From: Arthrobacter sp. QXT-31
Lineage (GTDB): Bacteria; Actinomycetota; Actinomycetes; Actinomycetales; Micrococcaceae
Reading direction: 5' to 3'
NCBI RefSeq assembly: GCF_001969265.1
Contig: NZ_CP019304.1
Span: forward strand, 4,650,001 to 4,714,000
DNA length: 64,000 nucleotides
The translations under genes and the position numbers were made by a program. This document shows, piece after piece, positions 43,829 through 53,119 of this stretch. The notes below the pieces were generated by a model. It worked only from the letters and a program-made list of their open reading frames with translations, was not told where the DNA came from and did no database searches. Numbering within the stretch: position 1 is the first letter of the stretch; the number at the start of each line of letters is the position of its first letter.

Positions 43829-45371
43829 CGATGGCTCCTTCAAGGTCTTCGTCACTGGTGGCGGCGATGGGTGTGGTGCCGAAGCTGGCCCATGCGCTGG
43901 TGCCCTGGCTCAACCACCGGTCCTGGTCTGTGACGGTGTGGGTGGTGCTGGTTGTGTGGCCTGCCGCGCTGCCGGTGTTGACGATGGAGAGCAGGTCCTC
44001 GTGGGTGAAGCGCTGATGCACTGCTGCCGCGCCGAGGCCTTTGTCGACCTCGTCGGCGCCGAGGACCTTGGCCAGGGTGACGGCGCGTTCCATTTTGTGC
44101 CTGATCTTCTGGGTTCCGGCGGCGGCGGCTTCCTTGAGCCAAAGCGCGGCGCCGGCGCCGAGGGCCAGGAATTCTTCCTCGGCAGTGTTCGTCGGGCGGA
44201 TCACCCGCTCCAGGGCGCCGGCGGGGGCGGGCGGGAAGTGGTCGTCGATAATCGCGGGGGTTCCGGGACGGGTGAGCTTGTGGCGTGCGACCTCGACCGG
44301 TCCGGTCGCATCTACGTGGACGATGATCACTTCGGTGTCGGTGCCGCGCACCCACACCATCTGCCCCATCAGGGTGTGCGGGACCGAATACCGGGACTGG
44401 GCGAAGGTGATCATGGGCGTGTTCGGCGGAACCTGACGGGTCTGGCCGAAACTCGCGGTCACCGGGGTCGCCGGGACCGGATGCAACCTGGGGCCTTCGA
44501 TCACCTGCAGCATGTCCTTCGGGATCTCCAACGTGGCCCGGTGCACCCGCGAGTTCACCTCCTCCATGAATGCCTCACATGCAGCCTCCAGCTCGCCGAA
44601 CGACCGGTATTCGGGCAGCAGGTTGGTGTCTTTGGGGACGAGATCGGCCTTGGCGATCTTGACCGCATTCTCCACCCCGCCCTTGGAGGCAGGGTCTGCC
44701 GGCAGGCAGGTCTGCAACGACGTCGAGTAATGCCTGGTGAACGCCACGATCTGGTGGTTGCGGACAGGGATCCCGGCGACGTGCTCGACCGTGACGGTCT
44801 TCTCGTTATCGGTCAAAATGTAGGTCGGAACCCCGCCGATCAGGCGGAAGGTCCGGTCGAGGGCGGCGAACACACTCGGCATGGTCTTATCCCGCAACGC
44901 GATCACGACCCGGAACCGTGAGAAGGCCAGCCAGGCCACGAACAAAACCGTCTTCACACCACCAACGACGGGCCCGTCGCCGTAGTCATACTCGAGCCAG
45001 AGACCCGGCTCCGGCGTCCACGGCCGGTGCACCCGCACGCTCCGGGCCCGGTATTTCGCCTTCAACTCAGCAAGAGTGGTCCTGGTCGTCCGCTCACACC
45101 CGGTGAACCCCAAAGCCCGGAGCTTCTCATGCACGACATCCCCGCGGATCTTTCCGCGGGACTGCTCAACCCAAGAGATCATCTGAGGCAGGAACGGGTC
45201 GGTCATCCGGCCGCGTTGCCGGGCCACCGGCGCCTGCGCGCCTTCCTGACGGGCTTTCACGTAAGAGCGCACCGTGTTGTGTGAGACGCCGCAGATTTTC
45301 GCGGCATCCCGGTATGACCGGGTCAGATCGTAAGCAGCTAATATTTCCATGAACTCTCCTGGAGACTTCAC
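43818..45371 (-). CDS. istA: IS21 transposase IstA, element 1
   Basis: 517 residues from GTG 45371, aligned with the MKSDGEIMEILAAYDL start of the other IstA; ATG 45350 is the alternative. N-terminal HTH (AAKICGVSHNTVRSYVKARQ), DDE core with WLEYDYGDGPVVGGVKTVLFVAW (first Asp), PTYILTDNEKTVT (second Asp) and KGGVENAVKIAKADLVP (Glu), then the C-terminal beta domain. Complete, so the element is probably active. Confidence 0.93.
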   Translation of the reverse strand: MKSPGEFMEILAAYDLTRSYRDAAKICGVSHNTVRSYVKARQEGAQAPVARQRGRMTDPFLPQMISWVEQSRGKIRGDVVHEKLRALGFTGCERTTRTTLAELKAKYRARSVRVHRPWTPEPGLWLEYDYGDGPVVGGVKTVLFVAWLAFSRFRVVIALRDKTMPSVFAALDRTFRLIGGVPTYILTDNEKTVTVEHVAGIPVRNHQIVAFTRHYSTSLQTCLPADPASKGGVENAVKIAKADLVPKDTNLLPEYRSFGELEAACEAFMEEVNSRVHRATLEIPKDMLQVIEGPRLHPVPATPVTASFGQTRQVPPNTPMITFAQSRYSVPHTLMGQMVWVRGTDTEVIIVHVDATGPVEVARHKLTRPGTPAIIDDHFPPAPAGALERVIRPTNTAEEEFLALGAGAALWLKEAAAAGTQKIRHKMERAVTLAKVLGADEVDKGLGAAAVHQRFTHEDLLSIVNTGSAAGHTTSTTHTVTDQDRWLSQGTSAWASFGTTPIAATSDEDLEGAIDEH

Positions 45372-45824
45372 AACGAGCCCCCTCCTTCCCGCAACGGGTG
45401 AAATACACGATTGGCATCGCCATTTCACCGCGGAAGGAAGGGGCTCTCCCCGTAACGACACGAGGGATGGACAAGAGGAATCCCAGCACGCCCAGCCACC
45501 CACGGGTGGCCCGCTACTGTCCAAAAATGCTTGCCGCCACTGGTCAAAACCACTGCCGCGAACGGTCAATCAAATTTGCCGTCTCCGGTCAGTTTAAAGT
45601 TGCCGCTTACAGATGAGCCCAATCTGTCCGGGGCCGGGTTCGGTTGATGACTCAGCTGGCCCCGCGGCTTAGATGATTCCAATTTCAAATGTTGAACTTG
45701 AGGGCCAGCAAACCGTGCCCATCCGGCGCCCGGTCCGGCCAGGCTCCACCTTTCTCGGGCGCTGCCGACACCACACCGAGGGTTTGCCCTGTTCAGGCAG
45801 GAACTGGCTGTGTAACACTTCAGC

Positions 45825-46406
45825 ATGGATGATCCCAGAAGCCGGATTCTGCCACTCCTTCGCCAGGGCGAACGGCTCCTCTGGGTTGGTCAACCCGACC
45901 CCAGGGTTCGTTTTACAGGCGCTGATGCGTTTCTCGTGCCTTTCAGTATTCTCTGGGGTGGATTTGCCGTCGTTTGGGAAATCATGGTCATCACCAGATC
46001 CGAGTCACCTTTGTTCGTTATTTGGGGAGTTCCATTTGTCCTGGTGGGCCTCTACTTCATTTTCGGCCGTTTTATTGTCAAAAAACGGCGAAAGGCCGCC
46101 ACAGCGTATGGACTGACAGACAGCCGGGCAATCGTTTGCACAGGCAACAGGTCAGTCGCTGATACTCCCGTCAGGGCTATGCCAACCAAGGTGGACAGGT
46201 CCAAGGATGGCCGGCATGTGAGCGTGACTTTCGGGCATCAGGGCGCCATGGGCATGTTCGGCACGTACCAGAACACGGGGTTGGACTTCTTCAGCCTGGG
46301 CCTGGGTCAGAGTGTCGCTTTTTTTGACGTTCCAGACGCCGACGGCCTGCTGAGGGCTTTGGACCAGGTCCATGCGGGACGGGGTGCAACCGATCCGTCG
46401 GGCTAG
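45825..46406 (+). CDS. membrane protein with PH-like domain
   Basis: 193 residues. LRQGERLLWVGQPDPRVRFTG begins the protein, followed by two membrane helices (about 35-80: FLVPFSILWGGFAVVWEIM and FVIWGVPFVLVGLYFIFG), then a strand-rich domain (TAYGLTDSRAIVCTG, DGRHVSVTFG). The GERLLWxGxP start followed by two helices is common in bacterial PH-domain membrane proteins. Function unknown. 45612-45824, after the IS, holds no recognisable gene. Confidence 0.7.
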   Translation: MDDPRSRILPLLRQGERLLWVGQPDPRVRFTGADAFLVPFSILWGGFAVVWEIMVITRSESPLFVIWGVPFVLVGLYFIFGRFIVKKRRKAATAYGLTDSRAIVCTGNRSVADTPVRAMPTKVDRSKDGRHVSVTFGHQGAMGMFGTYQNTGLDFFSLGLGQSVAFFDVPDADGLLRALDQVHAGRGATDPSG

Positions 46407-46583
46407 AGCATGCGGGGGGACCTGTCGTCGTGGCAGACGATTCGGCTCACGGGAAGATGAAGGAATGGGTAGTTTCAATGCGATGGTTCGCTGTGCACAA
46501 GTCGTCCTCCGGGAACGGGCCACGTAGCAAAGAGGATTCTCAGATTGGGACACACTCATGTCGCGGTCGGCAAGAATAGTCAT

Positions 46584-47285
46584 GTGCCTCCGATCCCCGA
46601 GTCTCACCATGCAGCTTTTGACGGCTTGGTGACCCGTGCACGGCAGCTTTTCGGCAATGCGGTTGAGGAAAAACTGATCGCTCCCGATAGCTATCGGCTT
46701 CCAACGTTTAGAGTTGGCCAGCTGTCCATGATTGGTGAGCAATGGCTCGTCGTTGAGGTCGAGCCTGGTCCGTACTCGCGGCACGGCCACCAGCGGTGGG
46801 AACTTGATTGGAACGCTGACCTCGAGAAAGCAATGGCGCTGCTTGAGAAGTACCACGCGCGGCAGATGCTCGCTCCGGGTTCAAGTGACGTTCTCCTTGC
46901 CCGGCTCATCGCCCTAGTGGGAGACGACGGTGACGTCACCGTCTCAACCGAGCGAGCTGAGTTCGACCGGACCGCCACTGTCACGCCTCATCATCACGGC
47001 ACACTGCCATTCGACGTCCTCATCACCAGCGGCTACGTTGTCGTCATCAACGGACCCGACTTCGGATGGTGGACCTTTGGCGGGGACTACGAAGATGACG
47101 GAGTTAACGAGGCGCAGACAGTGCTAGAGCACCTGATAATCCGGGGAGGAACCATCCATATCACCCGACGCAGCAGTCAACTCCTCGACATCGACGGCGG
47201 CATTGTCAGCGGCCCCCACCGAGATGCAGTCCGCACACGCCGTACCAACAACCTGCGCTTCCTGCCCTATCGTCAGCCGGTCTGA
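46584..47285 (+). CDS. orphan protein
   Basis: 233 residues from GTG 46584, which is 6 nt after AAGAAT in CAAGAATAGTCAT; the same CAAGAAT-plus-6 spacing occurs before the GyrA-like genes. TTG 46545 is the alternative. IAPDSYRLPTFRVGQLSMIGEQWLVVEVEP, LLITSGYV-type strands (LPFDVLITSGYVVVINGPDF) and a mixed alpha/beta content are seen. No family recognised. Confidence 0.6.
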   Translation: MPPIPESHHAAFDGLVTRARQLFGNAVEEKLIAPDSYRLPTFRVGQLSMIGEQWLVVEVEPGPYSRHGHQRWELDWNADLEKAMALLEKYHARQMLAPGSSDVLLARLIALVGDDGDVTVSTERAEFDRTATVTPHHHGTLPFDVLITSGYVVVINGPDFGWWTFGGDYEDDGVNEAQTVLEHLIIRGGTIHITRRSSQLLDIDGGIVSGPHRDAVRTRRTNNLRFLPYRQPV

Positions 47286-47629
47286 TTCTCAGCCCAAATA
47301 CGGGGACCACTACTGCAAACTTGAGCGACGACGAAGCGTCCGTAGGAGCAGGTTCCTTGGGCACTCCAGTGGCGGCCAAGGAGGTCAGCGGCCTCTTGCT
47401 CTGGTGCTGGCGGGGCTGACGTCGTAGGCTCTGAGCAATCGCGCCAGCCAGCGGTGAAAAGAGGGATCACCACACCAGGACACGGTCCCCGCAGGCCGGC
47501 CCTGAACGATCCGAACATCGTCGGCGTGCGCGATGCTGCGCCCGCCAGCTCGCGGCCTGGCGGCTCAGTTTCCGGAACGAGCCCGCGAAAACCCGCGGGC
47601 AGGCCGGCACAGCTGAACGGGATCCAGCC
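47286..47629. other. intergenic stretch, no gene recognised
   Basis: 344 bp between the orphan gene and the lipoprotein gene. CCCGCGAAAACCCGCGGG (about 47582-47599) forms a hairpin about 30 bp before the lipoprotein start. No coding frame with family features. Confidence 0.4.
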
Positions 47630-48364
47630 ATGAAAAGTAGCAACACTTCAGCCGCCCTCACCATCGCAGCAGTTCTTACTCTCACAGGCTGCGGCGGCTC
47701 CGACCAAACAAGCACGACCCCGCCGCCCGAGGCCGCGTCCTCATCCACGTCGGCCGCCTCAGCGCCGGCCAAGGCTTACAGCAACGAGGACCTCAACGCA
47801 ATTGTCGCCGGCCTTAAAGATGCCCAGGGAAATGCCCTGACCGTGGTCCCGGCCGCCCAGATCGACCAGGGGTTGATAGCAGCCCGGGAAATGCTCAAAA
47901 CCGCCGTCATAACGCCCGAGGCCTGCGGGGTGCTGTTTGATAACAACACCCAAGTTCCCGAGGGCAGCACCTACGCTGCCGGGGCGAGCCTGGCGGGGAA
48001 GGCCCAAACGGCGACGGTCATGACGGTGTTCGCGGTCAAAGACCCTTCAGTGATGACAGCCCAATTCGAGAAGAGCGCAGCGGCGCTGAATGACTGCTCG
48101 ACCTACACTGTCGAGTTGAAGGGGAAGAAGATCACCAACGAATTGAAACCGGTGAACGTCGCGGTTCAGGCTGCTAAGTCAATGGGTGCACTGACCATCC
48201 AGACCACCCCCGAAGGGCAGAAACAGGTCTGCAATCTCACCGTCTTCGGAGTCAAGGGGAACCTGGCGGTCACCGTTATGAAGAACGGCCCCGTCGGTGC
48301 AGTCACCGCGGCCGACGCACCCGAACTCGCGAAACTCGTCAACGCAGCCCTCGCCGCAGGATGA
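47630..48364 (+). CDS. secreted lipoprotein, unknown function
   Basis: 244 residues. Signal peptide and lipobox LTGC (Cys 21), then a Ser/Thr/Pro-rich linker (about 25-48) and a globular domain of about 190 residues with three cysteines (EACGVLF, LNDCSTYTVEL, KQVCNLTVFG). The overall design is like the extracellular sensor-type lipoproteins of actinobacteria (PknH/DUF5642-like), but this is a weak guess. Confidence 0.75.
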   Translation: MKSSNTSAALTIAAVLTLTGCGGSDQTSTTPPPEAASSSTSAASAPAKAYSNEDLNAIVAGLKDAQGNALTVVPAAQIDQGLIAAREMLKTAVITPEACGVLFDNNTQVPEGSTYAAGASLAGKAQTATVMTVFAVKDPSVMTAQFEKSAAALNDCSTYTVELKGKKITNELKPVNVAVQAAKSMGALTIQTTPEGQKQVCNLTVFGVKGNLAVTVMKNGPVGAVTAADAPELAKLVNAALAAG

Positions 48365-48399
48365 CGATGCCCCGACCGGATAAGGACAGCCGGGTCCGG

Positions 48400-49516
48400 C
48401 TAGGAGACTGCTGAACTAATCGGCGGTTGTGGGGCGCGTCGGCTGGATTCGTGGGTCTGTTGGTTAAGACTGGTCTTATGCAGGGTCGCGAGGATGCGCA
48501 GCGTGGGTATTTGGATGTGGAGGCGCTGGCCGGGGAGTTGTTGGCTCCGGGCAGCGTTTTCGCGTTTCTGGCCAAGCATCGGGGGCGGTTGTTTCCGGAT
48601 TCGATGATGGAGGACCTGTTCCCGTCGCGGCGGGGGCGTCCTTCGGTTCCGGCGCCGGTGATCGGCTCGGTTCTGGTGTTGCAGGCTTTGCAGGGCCTTT
48701 CTGATCGGGAGACCGCTGAGGCGTTGACGTAAACAGCGACGGGGCCGTCGGCGCCCGGCTGATCACGAAGGACTCGACGATCGCCGGCACGACCGTTCAG
48801 GTCTTGGCTGACTCGGCCTACGGCACGGGGAACATGCTCGCCGCCCTCGCGTCCACCGGTCATACCCCGGTGATCAAGCCCTGGCCACTGCGCCCCACCG
48901 TTGAGGGCGGATTCAGCCTCGATGACTTCACCGTCGATGAGGCAGCAGGGACCATGACCTGCCCGAACGGGCTCACGCGCAGGATCACCCCCAAGCGACG
49001 GGTCACGTTCGGTGCCGCCTGCACCGCCTGCCCCCTCCGGGCCCGGTGCACTGCCTCACCACAGGGACGCAAAGTGGAACTGCACGAACACGACGCGCTG
49101 CAGCGAGAACACCGCCAACGCGCCAAGAACCCGGCATTCCAAGACGACTACCGCACCCACCGGCCCATGGTCGAGAGATCCATCGCCTGGCTCACCCGAG
49201 GCAACCGCCGCGTTCCCCACCGCGGAGTCAGCCGCAACAACGCCTGGCTCCACCTACGAATCGCCGGGCTAAACCTCAAACGCCTCCTGAAGCTCGGACT
49301 CACAACCGAACAGGGCTCCTGGGCCATCGCTTGAACCCGGAAGCCGGTAACAGCCAGCCAAGACACGACCCAGTACCCGGCCAACAGGCACTAAAGCCCG
49401 GAACGGCCGCACAACGCTTCGATCCCAGAAGCCCAACCCACAAAAGAAGGGCCGGCCCTAGACATACAATCGCCCAGGACCAGCCCTTTGAAGCACTTAG
49501 TTCAGCAGTCTCCTAG
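48400..49516 (+). mobile_element. IS1182-like element, internally deleted
   Basis: Perfect 20-bp terminal inverted repeats CTAGGAGACTGCTGAACTAA (48400-48419) and its complement (49497-49516). CTAG at both outer edges may be the palindromic target, as known for IS1182 relatives. At 1117 bp it is shorter than usual for the family (about 1.6-1.8 kb) because the middle of the transposase is missing. It is possibly still movable if transposase is supplied elsewhere. Confidence 0.8.
48427..49334 (+). pseudogene. IS1182-family transposase, middle deleted
   Basis: The first part, to 48732, has the N-terminal domain (GSVFAFLAKHRGRLFPDSMM, VPAPVIGSVLVLQALQG, LSDRETAEALT). It then hits a stop, and the frame changes to the C-terminal part (GARLITKDSTIAGTTVQVLADSAYGTG, CPLRARCTASPQGRKVELHE, HRPMVERSIAWLTRGNRRVP). 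The fusion point near 48730 lacks the catalytic centre, so no active transposase can be made. Confidence 0.8.
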
Positions 49517-50144
49517 GCTGGGCGGTCTGATACTGCCCCGTGAATGAAGGAAGGGCGCAGTTTCCTGGTTCTCATTAAGCTGCGCCCTTGTCTGCCATTC
49601 ATTACAGAACACGCGCGCACAGTCGGACACGGCAACTCAACGTGATAACGACCGCCGACTGCGTGGAGCGAGCGAGCTGCGTTTCACGATCCTTTCCGTG
49701 TCTCAAAGCCTCTGTGCCTCAAAACGCTAACGATATGAGGCACTACGACGACGACGGGAAGGCTTCGAGCTGAACCTCTGAGGCAGCCTCGAGCGCGTCG
49801 TTCAGGCGTTGCCCGCTCCTGACTGGATCAGAAGACCAGGCTTCCGCTATCAAGACCAACTCCGTAGCTTCCCCTGATTTTCAGGGTTTGTGCAGAGGGC
49901 TTGTGACCACTAGCTACCCAATACTCCTATGCACAAAGTTCACTTTCGCTCGGTACTCCTATTCACGAAGGCACAGACTGCCTCGAAACCCTAGGCACGC
50001 ACGACGGCTGGACTGTGCAACGGCCCGCCGGCCGCTGAGGGATCGGCCTTCGGTACTTATGCGCACCGAGCGATCACAAAGCCCCGCCATGTAGCGGTCA
50101 AATTTACGCATGATGGGAGACAGCGCAAAAGTCTACTGCCGCTG
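49517..50144. other. intergenic stretch with one long hairpin, no gene recognised
   Basis: 628 bp. TGAATG..AAGGGCGCAG (49541-49560) pairs with CTGCGCCCTT..CATTCA (49580-49601), a strong imperfect hairpin, possibly a terminator or the end of a lost element. The remaining open frames are short and lack family features. Confidence 0.45.
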
Positions 50145-50630
50145 CTAGATAGCAGAAGCGGCTGCTACGCCATCGCCGGGTCCATGCTCGACGAGGGGGC
50201 CTAACGTGCCACTGATGCGGGTACCCTGCTCAGTCGTGGCGCCCATTACCAGCACACCAAACTCGAAGCCTGAATACCGCGATCGCTTAAATAGGCCGGC
50301 CTTCGGTTCAGCGTGCGCGCCGGGTCCGACTGCCGATACGAAGACGTCGCTGTTCTCGTCACCACTGGCGATGAAGGTCACCCGGCGGTCGAATATTTCC
50401 GACTCGAAGCGGGCGCGTAGCTCAATGACGAATTCGCCACCGACTTCCACATCAGGATGCAGAACACCTAAGTCGCCCAAGGTAATTTCGCCAGCGGGCT
50501 TCAGAGTTCCGTCAGCTTGGGGGACCAATATCGTCGCGCGACCTTCCCGAACCTTGCCATCTTTCACCCATGAGACGTCATCACGCGGGTAACACCCCAA
50601 GGTCACCTCGTCTACCTTCACAACACCCAC
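50145..50630 (-). CDS. orphan beta-rich protein
   Basis: 161 residues. Strand-rich sequence: KVDEVTLGCYPRDDVSWVKD, EGRATILVPQADGTLKPAG, GGEFVIELRARFESEIFDRR. No signal peptide or membrane helix. No family recognised. First gene left of the repeat-bounded cluster. Confidence 0.55.
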   Translation of the reverse strand: MGVVKVDEVTLGCYPRDDVSWVKDGKVREGRATILVPQADGTLKPAGEITLGDLGVLHPDVEVGGEFVIELRARFESEIFDRRVTFIASGDENSDVFVSAVGPGAHAEPKAGLFKRSRYSGFEFGVLVMGATTEQGTRISGTLGPLVEHGPGDGVAAASAI

Positions 50631-50720
50631 TCCTTTCCAAAGCTAAGGGCACAACGTTACGACGATATTGGAGGGGACTGCCGGGTTTGGTTGACGCGTT
50701 CAAAGTCGCACGGTGACCGA

Positions 50721-50801
50721 AGCGTCCGGTGAAGGATCCGCCGAGGAAAGATGGACTAGACCTAGTAGCCTGTGCCGGTAGCGGTTCCTGCGATAGACGC
50801 T
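50721..50801 (+). repeat. structured intergenic repeat, copy 2
   Basis: Core ATGGACTAGACCTAG (50751-50765) and CTGTGCCGGTAGCGGTT. Pairing arms CGCcgAGGAA (50739-50748) with TTCCTGCG (50785-50792), and outer AGCGTC (50721) with GACGCT (50796). Lies between the minus gene at 50145 and the plus gene at 50825. Confidence 0.6.
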
Positions 50802-50824
50802 CGCGCCTGACTATATTGAGGAAG

Positions 50825-51322
50825 GTGACCACCGATAGCGTTCTGAGAGAGCCCACTTCCTCCGGCCGCGCAGGTTCGCGGATGGTGTGGTCAGCGGCTG
50901 CAGTGGCCTGGCTTATCGGGTTCGTTTCCAACTTCCTGATTGCTTCGACAAACACGGGGATGGGTGTTGGGGACGCGTATGCGTCTTTCCAAATTGAGTC
51001 CAACTTCGGCAATGTGGTGGCTTTGGTCCTCTGGTCCGGCACAGCTCTCTTAGCTCTATGGCTTACCCTGCGTTGGTCCGGGGCGACATGGATCCGGGCC
51101 CTCGTCGCATACGGGGTACCCGCAGTCCTGTCGCTCTACCCCTCGGCGGTTGTCAGCAACGCTGTTGCCCATGTAGTTGCCGTCGAGGATTCATTCGTCT
51201 ACCACGATTGGCTCGCATGGCCATTGATCCTGTCTGGCGTTGTGGCGCTTGTGGTTGCGTTGATGGCCCGCGTACTGCACGCGAACGGTGGACGTGGAAA
51301 GCGCGGGCAGGCCCACCGTTGA
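50825..51322 (+). CDS. four-helix membrane protein
   Basis: 165 residues from GTG 50825 (VTTDSVLREP). Four hydrophobic segments: VWSAAAVAWLIGFVSNFLI, VVALVLWSGTALLALWL, ALVAYGVPAVLSLYPSAVV and WPLILSGVVALVVALMA. The start is uncertain because the upstream frame is open into the repeat, whose bases are unlikely to be coding. Function unknown. Confidence 0.6.
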   Translation: MTTDSVLREPTSSGRAGSRMVWSAAAVAWLIGFVSNFLIASTNTGMGVGDAYASFQIESNFGNVVALVLWSGTALLALWLTLRWSGATWIRALVAYGVPAVLSLYPSAVVSNAVAHVVAVEDSFVYHDWLAWPLILSGVVALVVALMARVLHANGGRGKRGQAHR

Positions 51323-51348
51323 AAGGTCCGGTAGAGGTTCCTCAAACG
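51317..51348 (+). repeat. structured intergenic repeat, copy 3 (short form)
   Basis: GGTCCGGTAGAGGTTCCT core with arms CGTTGAAAGG (51317-51326) and CCTCAAACG (51340-51348). It lacks the 5' box with TAGACC. It overlaps the 3' end of the preceding gene. Confidence 0.5.
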
Positions 51349-51425
51349 TGTGCTTCAGGGTTACTTCCCAGTGACATTTTCACCGACAACCGAAATTGAT
51401 CGCTCAGGCATCAGGGCGGCGGCTG

Positions 51426-51608
51426 CTACTGTAGCCATGCGTACATGAAGAACGAGGCAATGTCAGCCACACACAGTGCGATGAGAAGTGAGTAGTGTCC
51501 CCGCGACATCGACTTCTTTTCCCGGACCAATTGTCGAAGAGCGACCCCGAGGACGGCCACGACACCCACAGCCAGCAGGATTCCAAGGTAAAAGAACAAA
51601 TCGGCCAT
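51426..51608 (-). CDS. two-helix membrane protein, 60 residues
   Basis: FFYLGILLAVGVVAVLGVAL, then the basic stretch RQLVREKKSMSRG, then SLLIALCVADIASFFMYAWL. Very small integral membrane protein; no family known. Confidence 0.55.
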   Translation of the reverse strand: MADLFFYLGILLAVGVVAVLGVALRQLVREKKSMSRGHYSLLIALCVADIASFFMYAWLQ

Positions 51609-51777
51609 TAGTTCCTCTCATTGCGGGTGTGCTTGCCCACGATACAGGGACATCGAATTGTCAGCCGTGTACAGAACACCCGGTGTCCCGCTCGTCGTTC
51701 GTCTAGGGTGCTTGAATCGCCGGACACGAGCATCGGAACAGGAGATGGACCGTTGGTCGCGGCAGATTCGCCGGCCG

Positions 51778-52068
51778 CTAAAGTGCCCGTCCCCGCCGGT
51801 TCCACTCAGCTCTGCGGGCTTCTTCTTCGTCCCAGAAGGGCCTGTCATTACGGCGTGCATAGAGCAGAAATGCGAGGCCGCCCAAAGCGACAAGAATCGT
51901 GGCGAGCCAAAGATAGCTGGCCAATTCCCACGGTTTCCCTGCCACCCAAAAGAGGATCAGCACTACCAGCTGAAATAGAGCTGTGACCGTCCAAGCGACG
52001 AATAAGAAGCGAAAGCCGCCGCGGGTCATCCTGGGCTGCAACCTCCTGGGCCCCTTAGCCTCGTTCAT
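51778..52068 (-). CDS. two-helix membrane protein
   Basis: 96 residues: basic start (KGPRRLQPRMTRGGF), helices FLFVAWTVTALFQLVVLILFW and ASYLWLATILVALGGLAFLL, then a charged tail (EEEARRAEWNRRGRAL). Function unknown. 52081-52213 holds no gene. Confidence 0.6.
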   Translation of the reverse strand: MNEAKGPRRLQPRMTRGGFRFLFVAWTVTALFQLVVLILFWVAGKPWELASYLWLATILVALGGLAFLLYARRNDRPFWDEEEARRAEWNRRGRAL

Positions 52069-52213
52069 GAGCTGAGGCTATAGCCCTTGACTATGCTTGG
52101 GAACCTGATTGTCAGCGTCCCCTTGGCTACGTCCTTGAATTCTTGACGCACGCACCGCAGAGGGTTCTGTTTAGTTGGCAACCGCGCCACCTAAACAGAG
52201 GAGGCATCTCTCC

Positions 52214-52480
52214 TTAGTCGTCGTCCCATTCATCGCGAAGCGACTTGCGTAGTACATCCGCTTGCACGGTTAGCGCTCCAAGCAATTCCTCACGACTGAG
52301 CCGATTAGTGGTTCGGTAGGACCAGGAAATGTCACCATCACGGTCCAGAACTTTGAGGAGGATGAAGGTCTCCAGCGCTGTCTCGCCCTGTTCGAGCGGA
52401 TGCACTTCCAACCCATTGAGTACTTGCTCGACCGGTACTCTTTGCTCTCCTCCAGCAGGAGCTCCTGAATGACTGCCCAT
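52214..52480 (-). CDS. small acidic orphan protein
   Basis: 88 residues from ATG 52480. TAGTCT lies 8 nt upstream of this ATG on the minus strand, a possible leaderless promoter. VPVEQVLNGLEVHPLEQGETALETFILLKVLDRDGDISWSYR-type sequence, ending in DEWDDD. No family recognised. Confidence 0.55.
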   Translation of the reverse strand: MGSHSGAPAGGEQRVPVEQVLNGLEVHPLEQGETALETFILLKVLDRDGDISWSYRTTNRLSREELLGALTVQADVLRKSLRDEWDDD

Positions 52481-52597
52481 GAGGGGGAAGACTACAGGTG
52501 GAAAAGGAAGAGCTGCCAATTAGCTCCAAGCAACCACGTGGCTTTCAAAAGGGTCCGATCTCCCGCATGCCGCTCATGGCGCCCGTCGTACCGAAGA

Positions 52598-52653
52598 CAG
52601 TCCCCGTCCAAAAATGGACTAGACCTACCGACCTGTGCCGTGAAGGGTTACTG
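52598..52653 (+). repeat. structured intergenic repeat, copy 4
   Basis: Core ATGGACTAGACCTA (52614-52627) and CTGTGCCG...GGGTT. Arms CAGTcCCC (52598-52605) and GGGTTACTG (52645-52653) pair, and these bases differ from other copies. Immediately followed by GCGGGagCCCGC. Confidence 0.6.
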
Positions 52654-52684
52654 AGCGGGAGCCCGCCCGTAACCGGATCCTGCA

Positions 52685-53119
52685 TTATTGGGGAATGTGG
52701 AAATGGCGGAGCGAGGGGTTCCTAATTCCGGCTATGCGGTTCCACGCCGTGATCCAACTGCGCCCACAGGCGACCACGTTGGGTCCCGTTACGGCGGCTG
52801 CCTCGAAGGTTGCTTCCTGGCTGGTTGAAGGATCGAGGGTGACAAAGTGCCCGCGTCGCAATTCCTCTGCGACATGCCATTCAGGACCGTAGTCCTCTTC
52901 GAGGTACTCGTGCTCACCGCTCAGCCAGTGCACCTGCGTCCACATGCACTCCTCCCTGAGCCAGAGGAAGGGGAACGATCGCATTGGAGCGACCCCGGTG
53001 GTCACCCACCCCATGGGCTCACCGTCCAGGGACAGCTCCCACACAGCATCCCGAAACTCGTCCAGGCGCGGGTCCTTTGGCCAATCCGTGTCGTCGAACC
53101 ACTTATTCAACCATTCCAT
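52685..53119 (-). CDS. small acidic orphan protein, Trp-rich
   Basis: 144 residues from ATG 53119, overlapping the upstream gene by 13 nt. MEWLNKWFDDTDWPKDPRLD, FLWLREECMWTQVHWLSGEH, then a LRRGHFVTLDPS strand. High Asp/Glu/Trp content and no export signal. It resembles small immunity-type proteins in style only; no family assigned. Confidence 0.6.
   Translation of the reverse strand: MEWLNKWFDDTDWPKDPRLDEFRDAVWELSLDGEPMGWVTTGVAPMRSFPFLWLREECMWTQVHWLSGEHEYLEEDYGPEWHVAEELRRGHFVTLDPSTSQEATFEAAAVTGPNVVACGRSWITAWNRIAGIRNPSLRHFHIPQ

Larger units (their letters stand above)
42893..45611 (-). mobile_element. IS21-family insertion sequence, element 1 (complete)
   Basis: 2719 bp with TGT...ACA ends. 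The left end TGTCAACGGCA and the right end (TGTAAGCGGCA read inward) match, and both ends carry further copies of a TGACCGGTGGCGGCA-type motif, typical of IS21 multiple end repeats. GATGAG flanks both sides (42887-42892 and 45612-45617), a 6-bp target duplication. It carries intact istA and istB. Confidence 0.92.

Noticed and set aside
49588..50094. Short open frames in the gap after the IS1182-like element
   Set aside because: Basic, low-complexity translations without start signals or family features.
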